A DNA stretch of 12,325 nucleotides from Deltaproteobacteria bacterium (lineage in GTDB: Bacteria > Desulfobacterota > UBA8473), in the NCBI GenBank assembly GCA_030621455.1, contig JAUXHQ010000020.1, positions 1-12,325 on the forward strand. Reading direction: 5' to 3'. The notes under the pieces were generated by a model. It saw nothing but the letters and a program-made list of their open reading frames with translations. It searched no databases and had not been told where the DNA came from. Positions 1-8,324 of this stretch are shown piece after piece (within the stretch, counting starts at the first letter, position 1; every line of letters starts with the position of its first letter). The translations under genes and the position numbers were made by a program.

Positions 1-25
1 GAAGGGCGCTAAGTTCAGAGGCAAC

Positions 26-793
26 ATGGAGATTTTCGTCGAATACATTATTCCTTTCATTTTTGGATCCATAGTCGGCAGTTTTTTGAATGTATGTATA
101 TTCCGTCTTCCAGAAGGTCAGTCGATAGTGTCTCCGGGTTCCTATTGCCCGAACTGCCATAACTCCATAAAGTTCTATGACAATATCCCTGTCCTCAGTT
201 TTCTTCTCCTGGGTGGGAAGTGCAGGAAATGTAAGCACCCCATACCGATCAGGTATCCGATAGTCGAAGCGCTTGCAGGCCTCGTCTCCCTGGCGCTCTT
301 CCTGAAGTTTGGCCTTTCCCTCAGCTACCTTACTTACCTGATCTTTTGCTTCGCCTTAATTGTTGTGACCTTTGTCGACTTGCAGCATCGTCTCATCCCG
401 GACATTATCTCTCTACCGGGGATTATCCTGGGATTGATAGCCTCCATCTTCCTTGATGAAATAACCATCATTGATTCCTTAATAGGTATTGCCATAGGCG
501 GCGGATCTCTTTTCCTTGTGGCGGTGGGATACCACCTTTTCACCAAAAAGGAGGGGATGGGGGGCGGAGATATTAAGCTCCTTGCCATGATAGGGGCATT
601 CCTTGGTTGGAAATCCGTACTCTTGACCATATTCATAGGCTCAGCCCTTGGTTCCTTGGTGGGGTTGACCCTAATGGCAATAGCGGGGAAGGACCGCACA
701 TACGCCATACCGTTCGGTCCGTTCCTGGCGATCGGCGCAATGGTTTACCTCTTTTGGGGGGATATTATAATCAGGTATTACCTGGGGTGGTGA
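26..793 (+). CDS. pilD: Type IV prepilin peptidase / N-methyltransferase (PilD, A24A family)
   Basis: This is an inner-membrane aspartyl protease that cleaves the leader of type IV prepilins and type II secretion pseudopilins, and usually N-methylates the new N terminus. The 255-residue length is normal for the family. The N-terminal domain shows the zinc-type pairs C41-x2-C44 and C66-x2-C69. The two catalytic aspartates are visible as D118 (in FVDLQHRLIPD) and D182 (in the GMGGGDIKLL motif). Several hydrophobic segments flank them, as expected for a polytopic protein. The ATG at 26 follows AGAGG at 17-21. The bases before it read GAA GGG CGC TAA at 1-12, possibly the end of an upstream gene, but this is too short to call. 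The gene is followed after about 95 bp by a two-component system; no pilin gene is in the window. Confidence 0.95.
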   Translation: MEIFVEYIIPFIFGSIVGSFLNVCIFRLPEGQSIVSPGSYCPNCHNSIKFYDNIPVLSFLLLGGKCRKCKHPIPIRYPIVEALAGLVSLALFLKFGLSLSYLTYLIFCFALIVVTFVDLQHRLIPDIISLPGIILGLIASIFLDEITIIDSLIGIAIGGGSLFLVAVGYHLFTKKEGMGGGDIKLLAMIGAFLGWKSVLLTIFIGSALGSLVGLTLMAIAGKDRTYAIPFGPFLAIGAMVYLFWGDIIIRYYLGW

Positions 794-846
794 GAAACGC
801 CCCCTATCATGGATGGCTTTTCGGTGTAAGCTGCTACAATCATGAG

Positions 847-852
847 TATAAT
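847..852 (+). promoter_or_regulatory. Possible -10 element ahead of the histidine kinase gene
   Basis: A perfect TATAAT hexamer lies 36 bp before the kinase ATG, in the pilD-kinase gap. No recognisable -35 hexamer sits at 16-18 bp upstream. It could be a weak or activator-dependent promoter for the kinase-regulator pair, or chance in an AT-rich stretch. Co-transcription from the pilD side is the alternative. Confidence 0.25.
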
Positions 853-888
853 CTCTTTTCCTTACACCTGACACCTATAACTTACATC

Positions 889-2535
889 ATGAGATTACTG
901 CAATCCGGCCTTCGAACTCAGATTATCTTGAACCTAATCGTCCTCATGGTGGTTACTGTTGGATTAATAAGTATAGCAACGCTGAAGATTACTGCAAGTA
1001 GTATACTCAGGGAGAAAATAACGAGTGGAAACATCCTGGTCAGTTCTATTCAGAGTACTATAGATTCAATATTCCAAGGAGATCCCGAGTCTTTTCAAAA
1101 GGGAACAGAAGGTTGGAGACTTGCAAGGCTCTCACACTCATTTGCTAGAACAAGTGAGTTGAACTCACTCCTCATAATCGACAGAGAACACAGAGTAATG
1201 GCAGACAGCGGAAACGTGGCGGACGGAGCTGTAATTGAGTGGAAAGACTTGGATGAGGCCATGTCCGGTGGAAGAGTAATTACAAGATTCGGGAACCCGG
1301 GCAAATGGCTCTTCTGGGGGGTAAGCGATGAATTGATAGTATTTGCACCCATCTACCTGGGGGCCAGGATAGTAGGAGGTATAAGGGCAACCATGCCTCT
1401 TGCTGATGTTCAAGAGAGTATTGCCAGAACACAGAAGATTATCCTCCTCTATATTGTCTTCGACTCCATTATCATTAGTATACTGGGAGGCTTCCTATTA
1501 TCCAGAAGCATAGTGAGGCCAATAAATTCCTTGCTGGTGGCTACGGAGAGGATTAGCGACAGGGATTTCAGTCAAAGGATGGAGGGCAGCAATATAAACG
1601 AGATCGGCAAACTGTACATGTCCTTTAACAGGATGTCCAGGAGGTTGAAAGAATACGTTGAATCCATCGAAAAGACAAGTGTGGAGCTAAAAGAGGTCCA
1701 CAAAGAGGTCATTCGCTCAGAAAAACTCGCTTCCGTGGGGAGATTGGCTGCCGGTGTTGCACATGAGATTGGAAACCCCATGGGCGCCATACTGGGGTAT
1801 GTACACATCCTGGGAAGTGGAACAACGAGCAAGGAAGAAGAAAAAAATTACTTAACGAGGATCGAATCTGAAAGCAACAGGATCAATACCATAGTGAGGA
1901 ATTTACTCGATTTCTCCCGTCCATCGGAGGTAGAGGTTAAGGATGCAGAGGTAAATAAGATCATTGAGGGCACTATCTCGTTGCTTTCCCCACAAAAGGT
2001 TCTCCGGAATATCAGGGTGGACCTTAGCTTGGAGGAAGACCTCCCTTACGTACGGGTCGATGAAAACCAGTTTCAGCAGGTATTGATAAACCTTATAATC
2101 AATGCCGGCGATGCTATGCCTGAAGGGGGAGATATTGCCATTCAAACCGGTCAAACCGCGCCCCGGAGTGAGGCTGACACAAGCGTTGGCAGTATGTCAC
2201 GGAGGCGAAAGGATGACCCTTCCGATCTGGACTATTCGCACATGCGCCAGGGTTCGTCCTCCAGAACCGTCTATAGGATACTAAGAGACAGTTCAAGGTA
2301 CGTAACAATCAAGGTTTCCGACACTGGATGCGGCATTAAGAAAGAGGATATACTCAACGTCTTTGATCCGTTCTACACCACTAAACCCCCTGGAAAGGGA
2401 ACCGGACTGGGGCTCACAACCTGTTTGAGAATTGTGGAGTCCTTCAACGGTCATATTAGGGTGGAAAGCGAGGAAGGGAAGGGAACGACCTTCATAATAC
2501 TGCTGCCCATCACTAAAGAAAGCGAGAAATGTTAG
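889..2535 (+). CDS. Membrane sensor histidine kinase with HAMP domain (NtrB/ZraS-like)
   Basis: This is the sensor kinase of a two-component system and should phosphorylate the regulator encoded 4 bp downstream. From the ATG at 889 it has 548 residues. TM1 is about residues 12-33, a periplasmic sensor region about 34-182, TM2 about 183-204 and HAMP about 205-258. The HisKA H-box has phospho-acceptor H292 (GVAHEIGNPMGA). The HATPase domain runs about 393-541, with N405 in the N-box, the G1 motif DTGCGI (478-483), the F-box around FDPFYTTK, and G2 GKGTGLGLT. A hydrophilic stretch of about 45 residues (roughly 420-468) sits between the N-box and G1, longer than usual. The reading frame is open back to 607 inside pilD, but that part does not look like protein. 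The first sensible start is the ATG at 889, just before the membrane anchor, although it lacks a clear Shine-Dalgarno. A GTG at 790 overlapping the pilD stop is a less likely alternative. The signal sensed is unknown. Confidence 0.92.
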   Translation: MRLLQSGLRTQIILNLIVLMVVTVGLISIATLKITASSILREKITSGNILVSSIQSTIDSIFQGDPESFQKGTEGWRLARLSHSFARTSELNSLLIIDREHRVMADSGNVADGAVIEWKDLDEAMSGGRVITRFGNPGKWLFWGVSDELIVFAPIYLGARIVGGIRATMPLADVQESIARTQKIILLYIVFDSIIISILGGFLLSRSIVRPINSLLVATERISDRDFSQRMEGSNINEIGKLYMSFNRMSRRLKEYVESIEKTSVELKEVHKEVIRSEKLASVGRLAAGVAHEIGNPMGAILGYVHILGSGTTSKEEEKNYLTRIESESNRINTIVRNLLDFSRPSEVEVKDAEVNKIIEGTISLLSPQKVLRNIRVDLSLEEDLPYVRVDENQFQQVLINLIINAGDAMPEGGDIAIQTGQTAPRSEADTSVGSMSRRRKDDPSDLDYSHMRQGSSSRTVYRILRDSSRYVTIKVSDTGCGIKKEDILNVFDPFYTTKPPGKGTGLGLTTCLRIVESFNGHIRVESEEGKGTTFIILLPITKESEKC

Positions 2536-2539
2536 CAAT

Positions 2540-3907
2540 ATGCCGAAGAAACAGCTATTAGTGATAGATGACGAAGAGAACATGAGACACATGCTTTCGG
2601 CCCTTTTGGGGAAAGAGGGGTTTCATGTCATTACGGCGGTAAATGGAAGAGACGGCCTGGACAAGCTGGAAGACACGGATTTTGATATAATCCTCTGCGA
2701 TGTCAGGATGCCCGAAATGGATGGGTTGTCTTTCCTGCAAGAACTACAGGGGAAAAGGGCAGACCTGACAGTCATCATGATGTCGGCTTACGGGACCATG
2801 GACACTGCTATCGAAGCAATGAAACTGGGGGCCTATGACTATATCTCAAAACCTTTCAAACCTGACGAGATCATCCTGACGTTGAAAAAGGTTGAAGAGA
2901 GAGAAAGGTTGAGGTGGGAAAACACATCACTCAAAAGGGAAATCAGGAGAGAATACAGCTTCGGGAATATCATTGCCAAGAGTTCGGGCATGAGAGAGAT
3001 ATTTAATACCATCAGGAAGATCTCCGGCTATAAGACCACGGTCTTATTGATGGGTGAGAGTGGTACGGGCAAAGAGTTGATATCGAGGGCTATCCATTAC
3101 AACAGCGTTCGCAGCGAGAGACCTTTTGTTGCAATAAACTGTGGAGCAATACCTGAAAATCTGTTGGAGAGCGAGCTCTTCGGCCACGTTAAAGGGGCAT
3201 TCACGGATGCCCATAAGGACAAGAAAGGATTATTTGAAGAGACAGAGGGCGGCACCCTTTTATTGGACGAGATAAGCGAACTCCCCCTTAAGCTCCAAGT
3301 CAAGCTTTTACGCGTGCTTCAGGAGGAGGAGATACGACGTTTGGGAGAGAACGGATCTATCCCCGTTGACGTCAGGATCATCGCGGCGAGTGTGAAGAAT
3401 CTCTCTCAAGAGGTCGAAGAGGGGAGTTTCCGGGCCGATCTTTTTTATAGACTGAACGTTTTGCCCATAAGTATCCCCCCGCTTCGAGAAAGGAAAGACG
3501 ATATCCCCCTTCTTGTCGACCACTTCATCGAAAAATACAATGGGAAGCTGGGCACTGGTATTGAAGGGATAACTAAGGACGCCTTAAATCTCTTATTGAA
3601 CCATAATTGGGCAGGAAACGTCAGGGAATTGGAGAACACCATAGAGAGGGTAATGGTACTGAGTGAGTCGAATGAGATTGAAAGAGAAATCCTGCCACCG
3701 GAGATCCGGAATGGAAGCATGTTAACCGGTCTTGCTTCCCTGGGGGATGAGCTTTCAATCAAGAAGACCACGAAGATGATGGAAGAAGATCTGATTAGAC
3801 GGGCTCTGAGAAAGACGGGAGGTAATCATACCCATGCGGCCAGGCTTCTGGAGATAAGCATCAGGACGCTTCTGTATAAGATTAAAGAGTACGGCATTGA
3901 GAAGTGA
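2540..3907 (+). CDS. Sigma-54-dependent response regulator (NtrC family)
   Basis: This is a transcriptional activator that, when phosphorylated, should use ATP to open promoters bound by sigma-54 RNA polymerase. The 455-residue length and domain order are typical. The receiver domain covers residues 1-120, with acidic pocket D10/D11, phospho-acceptor D54 and K104. The AAA+ domain covers about 143-375, with Walker A GESGTGKE (172-179), Walker B LLLDE (about 240-244), an arginine-finger region RADLFYRL (298-305) and the WAGNVRELEN motif (about 357-366). The C-terminal Fis-type HTH is about 413-455 (NHTHAARLLEIS...). The sigma-54-contacting loop reads GAFTDA (219-224) rather than GAFTGA. The gene starts 4 bp after the kinase stop, so the two are surely co-transcribed. 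The position behind pilD might suggest a PilR-like role, but the kinase is not PilS-like in topology, so the regulon is unknown. Confidence 0.95.
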   Translation: MPKKQLLVIDDEENMRHMLSALLGKEGFHVITAVNGRDGLDKLEDTDFDIILCDVRMPEMDGLSFLQELQGKRADLTVIMMSAYGTMDTAIEAMKLGAYDYISKPFKPDEIILTLKKVEERERLRWENTSLKREIRREYSFGNIIAKSSGMREIFNTIRKISGYKTTVLLMGESGTGKELISRAIHYNSVRSERPFVAINCGAIPENLLESELFGHVKGAFTDAHKDKKGLFEETEGGTLLLDEISELPLKLQVKLLRVLQEEEIRRLGENGSIPVDVRIIAASVKNLSQEVEEGSFRADLFYRLNVLPISIPPLRERKDDIPLLVDHFIEKYNGKLGTGIEGITKDALNLLLNHNWAGNVRELENTIERVMVLSESNEIEREILPPEIRNGSMLTGLASLGDELSIKKTTKMMEEDLIRRALRKTGGNHTHAARLLEISIRTLLYKIKEYGIEK

Positions 3908-3908
3908 C

Positions 3909-4619
<711 letters not shown>

Positions 4620-4632
4620 TCATTCCCCTTCT

Positions 4633-5832
4633 TCAAATAATACCAAGCCTTTTCCCTTCGCTCTCAAATACGGCTAATGCTTTGTCTATCTGCTCATCTG
4701 TGTGAGACGCCATTGGGGTCGCTCGTATCCTGCTTTTTCCTTCCGGCACGGTAGGTGGCCGTATTCCGGGGGCGTATATCCCCTCCTCAAATATTGCTTC
4801 TGCAAATTCCATAGTCAAAGAGGTGTCTCCGATCACGATAGGTATGATCTGAGTTTGAGTTGCTCTTATGTCATAACCGAGGGCCGTCAGTCCTCTCTTG
4901 AATCTGGCGACATTCTCCCATAAGCGTCCCCGAATCCAGGGTTCCTTCTCCACGGTGTCGAGAGCGGCAATGGAAGCAGCGCAAACACTTGGCGGCAAGG
5001 CCGTGGAATATATAAAACCCCTGGCCTTATTCTTCAAATATTCCACAATAACATCCGGCCCTGCTACATATCCTCCAAGACTTCCCAACGCCTTGCTAAA
5101 GGTTCCGATCTGTATTATATTTTCATTCTCCAGACCAAAATGCTCTAATGTCCCTTTTCCGTTTTCACCCAGCACACCGGTAGCATGGGCATCATCAACG
5201 ATTACAATGGAGTGGTGCTCCTCCGCAACCTCCAATATCTCCGGTAAGGGGGCTATGTCTCCGTCCATGCTGAAAACCCCGTCCGTGACGATAACCCTTC
5301 TTCTGTACGTAGCTTGTGCGGAAGCTGATCTGCCTTGAGAGAGGAGCCTTTTGAGCTCTTCAACGTTTTTGTGAGGGTAGACTTTTACTTCCGCTTTGCT
5401 CAACATACAGCCATCCACAATACTGGCGTGATTCAGTTCGTCACTTACGATCAAATCATCCTCGCCTGCAAGGGATGTTATCAGCCCAATATTGGCCATG
5501 TAGCCAGTGGAGAAAACAACGGCAGCCCGGGAGCCTTTAAAACTCGCTATCCTTTTCTCAAGGTCTTCATGGATTGCCAGGTTCCCGGCGATCAATCGGG
5601 AGGCACAGGCCCCCGTGCCGTAATCCCTTACAGCGAAAGTCGCAGCTTCCTTCAGGCGCGGGTGGTTGGTCAGGCCCAGATAGTTATTGGATGACAGGAG
5701 GATGACTTCCTTGCCATCAATGAAGACAGTGGTATCCACAGGTCCTGCAATTGTCTTTAAAGTCCTGTAGGTACCCGATTTCTTCAGACCGTCTATATCC
5801 GGTCTCAGGGTTCTATTGAGGAGTGATCTCAT
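4633..5832 (-). CDS. bioF: 8-Amino-7-oxononanoate synthase (KAPA synthase)
   Basis: BioF is a PLP enzyme of the alpha-oxoamine synthase family that condenses L-alanine with a pimeloyl thioester to give 8-amino-7-oxononanoate (KAPA). From the ATG at 5832 it has 399 residues. Visible motifs are SSNNYLGL (48-55), GTGACASRLIAGN (72-84), the PLP-contacting VDDAHATG (212-219, D213 and H216) and the Schiff-base lysine K247 in GTFSKALGSLGG. By sequence alone, glycine C-acetyltransferase (Kbl) is hard to exclude, but its place between bioA and bioD makes BioF the strong choice. The start is uncertain. A TTG at 5850 in the same frame overlaps the bioA stop and would add six residues by translational coupling. 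Neither start has a good Shine-Dalgarno; the ATG is preferred. Confidence 0.93.
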   Translation of the reverse strand: MRSLLNRTLRPDIDGLKKSGTYRTLKTIAGPVDTTVFIDGKEVILLSSNNYLGLTNHPRLKEAATFAVRDYGTGACASRLIAGNLAIHEDLEKRIASFKGSRAAVVFSTGYMANIGLITSLAGEDDLIVSDELNHASIVDGCMLSKAEVKVYPHKNVEELKRLLSQGRSASAQATYRRRVIVTDGVFSMDGDIAPLPEILEVAEEHHSIVIVDDAHATGVLGENGKGTLEHFGLENENIIQIGTFSKALGSLGGYVAGPDVIVEYLKNKARGFIYSTALPPSVCAASIAALDTVEKEPWIRGRLWENVARFKRGLTALGYDIRATQTQIIPIVIGDTSLTMEFAEAIFEEGIYAPGIRPPTVPEGKSRIRATPMASHTDEQIDKALAVFESEGKRLGII

Positions 5833-5846
5833 TGTTGCGGAATGTC

Positions 5847-7214
5847 TCAACTCTCTGTCACAAGCCTTATGGAATCAAAGGTCACATTGAGCAGTTCATC
5901 CAAATCCTCAAGTCCTATGCTCAAAGAGGGCATAAGTACTATTACATCGCCAAGGGGTCTTATTATTACACCTCTTCTTCGCGCCTCCATGATAACCTTT
6001 ACACCGATCTTCTCTCCGGGTGGAAACGGTTCCTTTGAATCCCTGTCAGATACCAGCTCAATCCCCACCATAAATCCCTTCTGCCTTATATCTCCTACGT
6101 TCTCCAGGTCTCTGAACCGTTCGAGTCCGGTTCGTAGAAAGTCTATCTTTTCCCGGAGCCGGACAACGGTTCTATCATTATCGAAGATATCGAGGCTGGC
6201 CAAGGCAGCAGTGCAGGCCAAGGGGTTCCCCGTGTATGTATGACCATGGAGAAAAGTTTTGAATTCGTCGTATTTTCCAAGGAATGCATTGTAAATCTCA
6301 TCCGTAGCCATGGTGGCTGCCAGAGGCAGGTATCCACCGGTAATGCCCTTCCCCAGTGTCAGGATATCCGGTTCTACATCCTCGTGTTCACACGCAAACA
6401 TCTTGCCGGTTCTACCGAACCCCACAGCGACTTCATCAGCGATCATTAGAACGTCATATCTTGTGCAGAGTTTCCTTATGCCCTTCAGATAACCTGGAGG
6501 AGAGACCAGCATCCCCGCAGCGCCCTGAACCATAGGCTCTATGATCAGAGCTGCTGTCTGGGAATGATTCTGCTCCACAACCTCTTTCACCTGGCCCAGG
6601 CATTCAAGGTTACACGACGGATGGGTCTTTCCGAAGACACATCTATAGCAATACGGGGATTCCCCTTTGATGGACTCGAAGAGGAGAGGGTGATAGATCT
6701 CATGAAAGAGGTCAATGCCCCCGACACTCACTGCACCTACGGTGTCACCGTGGTATGCATTTGTTAAGGAGATAAACTTCGTCTTCGAAGAAGATCCGTT
6801 CGATTTTTGCAGCCAATACTGAAACGCTATCTTCAGGGCGATCTCCACGGCAGTAGAACCGCTATCAGAGTAAAATACCTTGTTGAGACCCATGGGGGTT
6901 ATCTCCACCAGTTTCCTGGCAAGTTCCACGGCGGGGGGATGGGACAGGCCAAGAAGGGTACTATGGGAGACCCTCTTTACCTGGTCGATTATCGCCTGAT
7001 CTATCTCTTCCCGGTGATGTCCGTGCACGGTAACCCAGAGAGAAGATATGCCGTCGAGGTATTTATTGCCATATATATCCCACAGGAATGAACCCTCCCC
7101 TCTTTCTATGAGGAGTGGCCTCTCTTGGACGTAATCCTTCATTTGGGTAAAAGGATGCCAAACATATCTCTTGTCATCCAGTTCCAGCTCTCGTTCTTTA
7201 TGCCTGGTTACCAC
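5847..7214 (-). CDS. bioA: Adenosylmethionine-8-amino-7-oxononanoate aminotransferase (DAPA synthase)
   Basis: BioA is a class III PLP aminotransferase that converts KAPA to 7,8-diaminopelargonate, classically with SAM as amino donor. It has 455 residues. The opening RYVWHPFTQMKDY (16-28) is the family signature. Also seen are GSTAVEIALKIAFQYW (119-134), the PLP-ring Asp D260 with GFGRTG (265-270), and the Schiff-base lysine K289 in LGKGITGGYLPL. A four-cysteine stretch (C189, C192, C201, C205) occurs in the mid region, as I recall from other BioA proteins of anaerobes and deep-branching bacteria. The start is GTG at 7214, inside the end of bioB (7-bp overlap), supported by AGGGAGG at 7224-7230. 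This overlap implies translational coupling to bioB. Confidence 0.95.
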   Translation of the reverse strand: MVTRHKERELELDDKRYVWHPFTQMKDYVQERPLLIERGEGSFLWDIYGNKYLDGISSLWVTVHGHHREEIDQAIIDQVKRVSHSTLLGLSHPPAVELARKLVEITPMGLNKVFYSDSGSTAVEIALKIAFQYWLQKSNGSSSKTKFISLTNAYHGDTVGAVSVGGIDLFHEIYHPLLFESIKGESPYCYRCVFGKTHPSCNLECLGQVKEVVEQNHSQTAALIIEPMVQGAAGMLVSPPGYLKGIRKLCTRYDVLMIADEVAVGFGRTGKMFACEHEDVEPDILTLGKGITGGYLPLAATMATDEIYNAFLGKYDEFKTFLHGHTYTGNPLACTAALASLDIFDNDRTVVRLREKIDFLRTGLERFRDLENVGDIRQKGFMVGIELVSDRDSKEPFPPGEKIGVKVIMEARRRGVIIRPLGDVIVLMPSLSIGLEDLDELLNVTFDSIRLVTES

Positions 7215-8218
7215 TTATTAGTACCTCCCTCATTGTTGCATTGGGGAACCAACATCAAGTCCTCTATCAACTGGAGGTCCCCTCTTGGGTCACTACCGGG
7301 GGTTGTGAGATAGTTCCCTATCATTGCTGCATTTGCGCCGGCCAGATACATAAGGGATTGCGTCTTTCTCAGGTTTCTTTCCCTTCCACCGCATACCCTG
7401 ATATCTTTTCTTGGATGGATGAATCGAAAGACGGCTATGGTCTTCAATATCTCCATTGGGGGAAGGGCGGGGGCCTTTTCCAGAGGGGTGCCGGGTATGG
7501 GATTTAAGAAATTGAGGGGTATGGAATCTACCTCTAATTCTTTCAAGGCAAACGCCAATTCGAGCCTCTGCCCCCGAGTCTCCCCAAGCCCAAATATCCC
7601 CCCACAGCAAACCCGAAACCCTTCCTCCTTTGCTATCTTAACTGTAGCAACCCTCTCCTGGTAGGAGTGGGTCGTGCATATCTTGGGGAAGAAACTCTCC
7701 GAGGTTTCCAGATTGTGATGGTACCATGCCAAACCTGCGTTCCTAAATTCTCTGGCCGCGTATCTAGTCAAAGTTCCCAATGATCCGCACCTTCCTATGG
7801 CCACCTTCGAGGAGATAGCTTCAATTGCAGCACATACGGTCTCCAATTCCAGGGGATCTCTGACGTTTCTTCCGCTCACAACAATGCTGAATCTATTTGC
7901 ACCTAATTTTTTAGCCTCTCTTGCCTTTTTTACGATATCTTCCTTGTCTGCGAACGGGTATCTATCGATCTTGGCCTGATGATGAGACGATTGGGAACAG
8001 AAGGCACAGTCTTCACTGCAACTGCCAGATTTAGCATTCATGATGGCGCAAAGGTCAATTACGGAACCTTTGAATTCTTCCCGGATGCTGTTAGCTAGGC
8101 AGATCAAGGTGATTATGTCCCTCTGCTCGGTAATCGCCAGCAGCCCGGATGCCTCCTCATAGGCCACCTCTCCGCCTTTCAACACACGGTCTGTTAAACG
8201 CCAAAGAAATTCTCGCAA
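7208..8218 (-). CDS. bioB: Biotin synthase (radical SAM; ligand pattern suggests Type II)
   Basis: BioB inserts sulfur into dethiobiotin to make biotin, using a radical-SAM [4Fe-4S] cluster and an auxiliary Fe-S cluster that supplies sulfur. It has 336 residues. The radical-SAM motif is C67-x3-C71-x2-C74. Other family landmarks are YHHNLETS (166-173), GGIFGLGET (206-214) and NPIPGTPL (239-246). Aligned by eye to E. coli BioB, the auxiliary-cluster ligands are altered: C97 is S111 here, C128 is C144, C188 is C204 and R260 is R274. Two extra cysteines appear beside these sites, C205 and C276. That pattern resembles the described Type II BioB of obligate anaerobes, which carries a 4Fe-5S auxiliary cluster. 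The start is TTG at 8218, supported by AGGAGGT 6 bp upstream. It is the first gene of the bio operon, under a BirA-controlled promoter. Confidence 0.96.
   Translation of the reverse strand: MREFLWRLTDRVLKGGEVAYEEASGLLAITEQRDIITLICLANSIREEFKGSVIDLCAIMNAKSGSCSEDCAFCSQSSHHQAKIDRYPFADKEDIVKKAREAKKLGANRFSIVVSGRNVRDPLELETVCAAIEAISSKVAIGRCGSLGTLTRYAAREFRNAGLAWYHHNLETSESFFPKICTTHSYQERVATVKIAKEEGFRVCCGGIFGLGETRGQRLELAFALKELEVDSIPLNFLNPIPGTPLEKAPALPPMEILKTIAVFRFIHPRKDIRVCGGRERNLRKTQSLMYLAGANAAMIGNYLTTPGSDPRGDLQLIEDLMLVPQCNNEGGTNKW
7224..7230 (-). promoter_or_regulatory. Shine-Dalgarno of bioA, inside the end of bioB
   Basis: AGGGAGG on the minus strand lies 9 bp before the GTG at 7214. It decides the start: no ATG is available at this spacing, and the next residues already lead into the conserved BioA N terminus. 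Confidence 0.8.
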
Positions 8219-8224
8219 CGTTCT

Positions 8225-8231
8225 ACCTCCT
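8225..8231 (-). promoter_or_regulatory. Shine-Dalgarno of bioB (supports TTG start)
   Basis: AGGAGGT on the minus strand is a near-perfect anti-16S match 6 bp before the TTG at 8218. It is the main evidence for the rare TTG start of bioB and for good translation of the first gene in the operon. Confidence 0.85.
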
Positions 8232-8255
8232 GAGAATGGTTAAGAAATCTTTTCA

Positions 8256-8284
8256 AGCATACCCCAAGAGGCATTTAATGTCAA
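8256..8284 (-). promoter_or_regulatory. Sigma-70-type promoter of bioBAFD
   Basis: On the minus strand there is a consensus -35 TTGACA (8284-8279), a 17-bp spacer and a -10 TATGCT (8261-8256, 4 of 6 to consensus). Transcription should start near 8249, giving a leader of about 30 nt before the bioB TTG. The -35 hexamer lies within the right half of the BirA box, so bound BirA would block RNA polymerase. Confidence 0.82.
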
Positions 8285-8309
8285 CCATCATACTTTGCCA
8301 GGTTTACAA
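8278..8309 (-). promoter_or_regulatory. BirA operator (biotin box)
   Basis: Read on the minus strand, TTGTAAACC (8309-8301), 14 bp, then GGTTGACAT (8286-8278). The established bacterial BirA box is TTGTAAACC-N14-16-GGTTTACAA. The left half is exact and the right half matches at 7 of 9, with the changes creating the TTGACA -35 element. The adjacent birA encodes a BirA with a DNA-binding domain, so biotin-responsive repression of bioBAFD is strongly predicted. Confidence 0.88.
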
Positions 8310-8324
8310 ATGCGCCAAAAAAAA

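Noticed and set aside
1..12. GAA GGG CGC TAA as the tail of an upstream gene
   Set aside because: Three codons and a stop are too few to support a call.
607..888. In-frame open extension upstream of the kinase ATG, overlapping pilD in another frame
   Set aside because: It is out of frame within the well-supported pilD gene and has no kinase-like or membrane character. The sensible N terminus begins at 889 just before TM1.
5335..5694. Plus-strand open frame of 119 codons inside bioF
   Set aside because: It is a shadow of the antisense bioF frame: no Shine-Dalgarno, no recognisable motif, and bioF is certain.
8219..8324. Possible riboswitch in the birA-bioB gap
   Set aside because: The gap is fully explained by a BirA box, a promoter and a leader of about 30 nt, which is too short for a structured aptamer.
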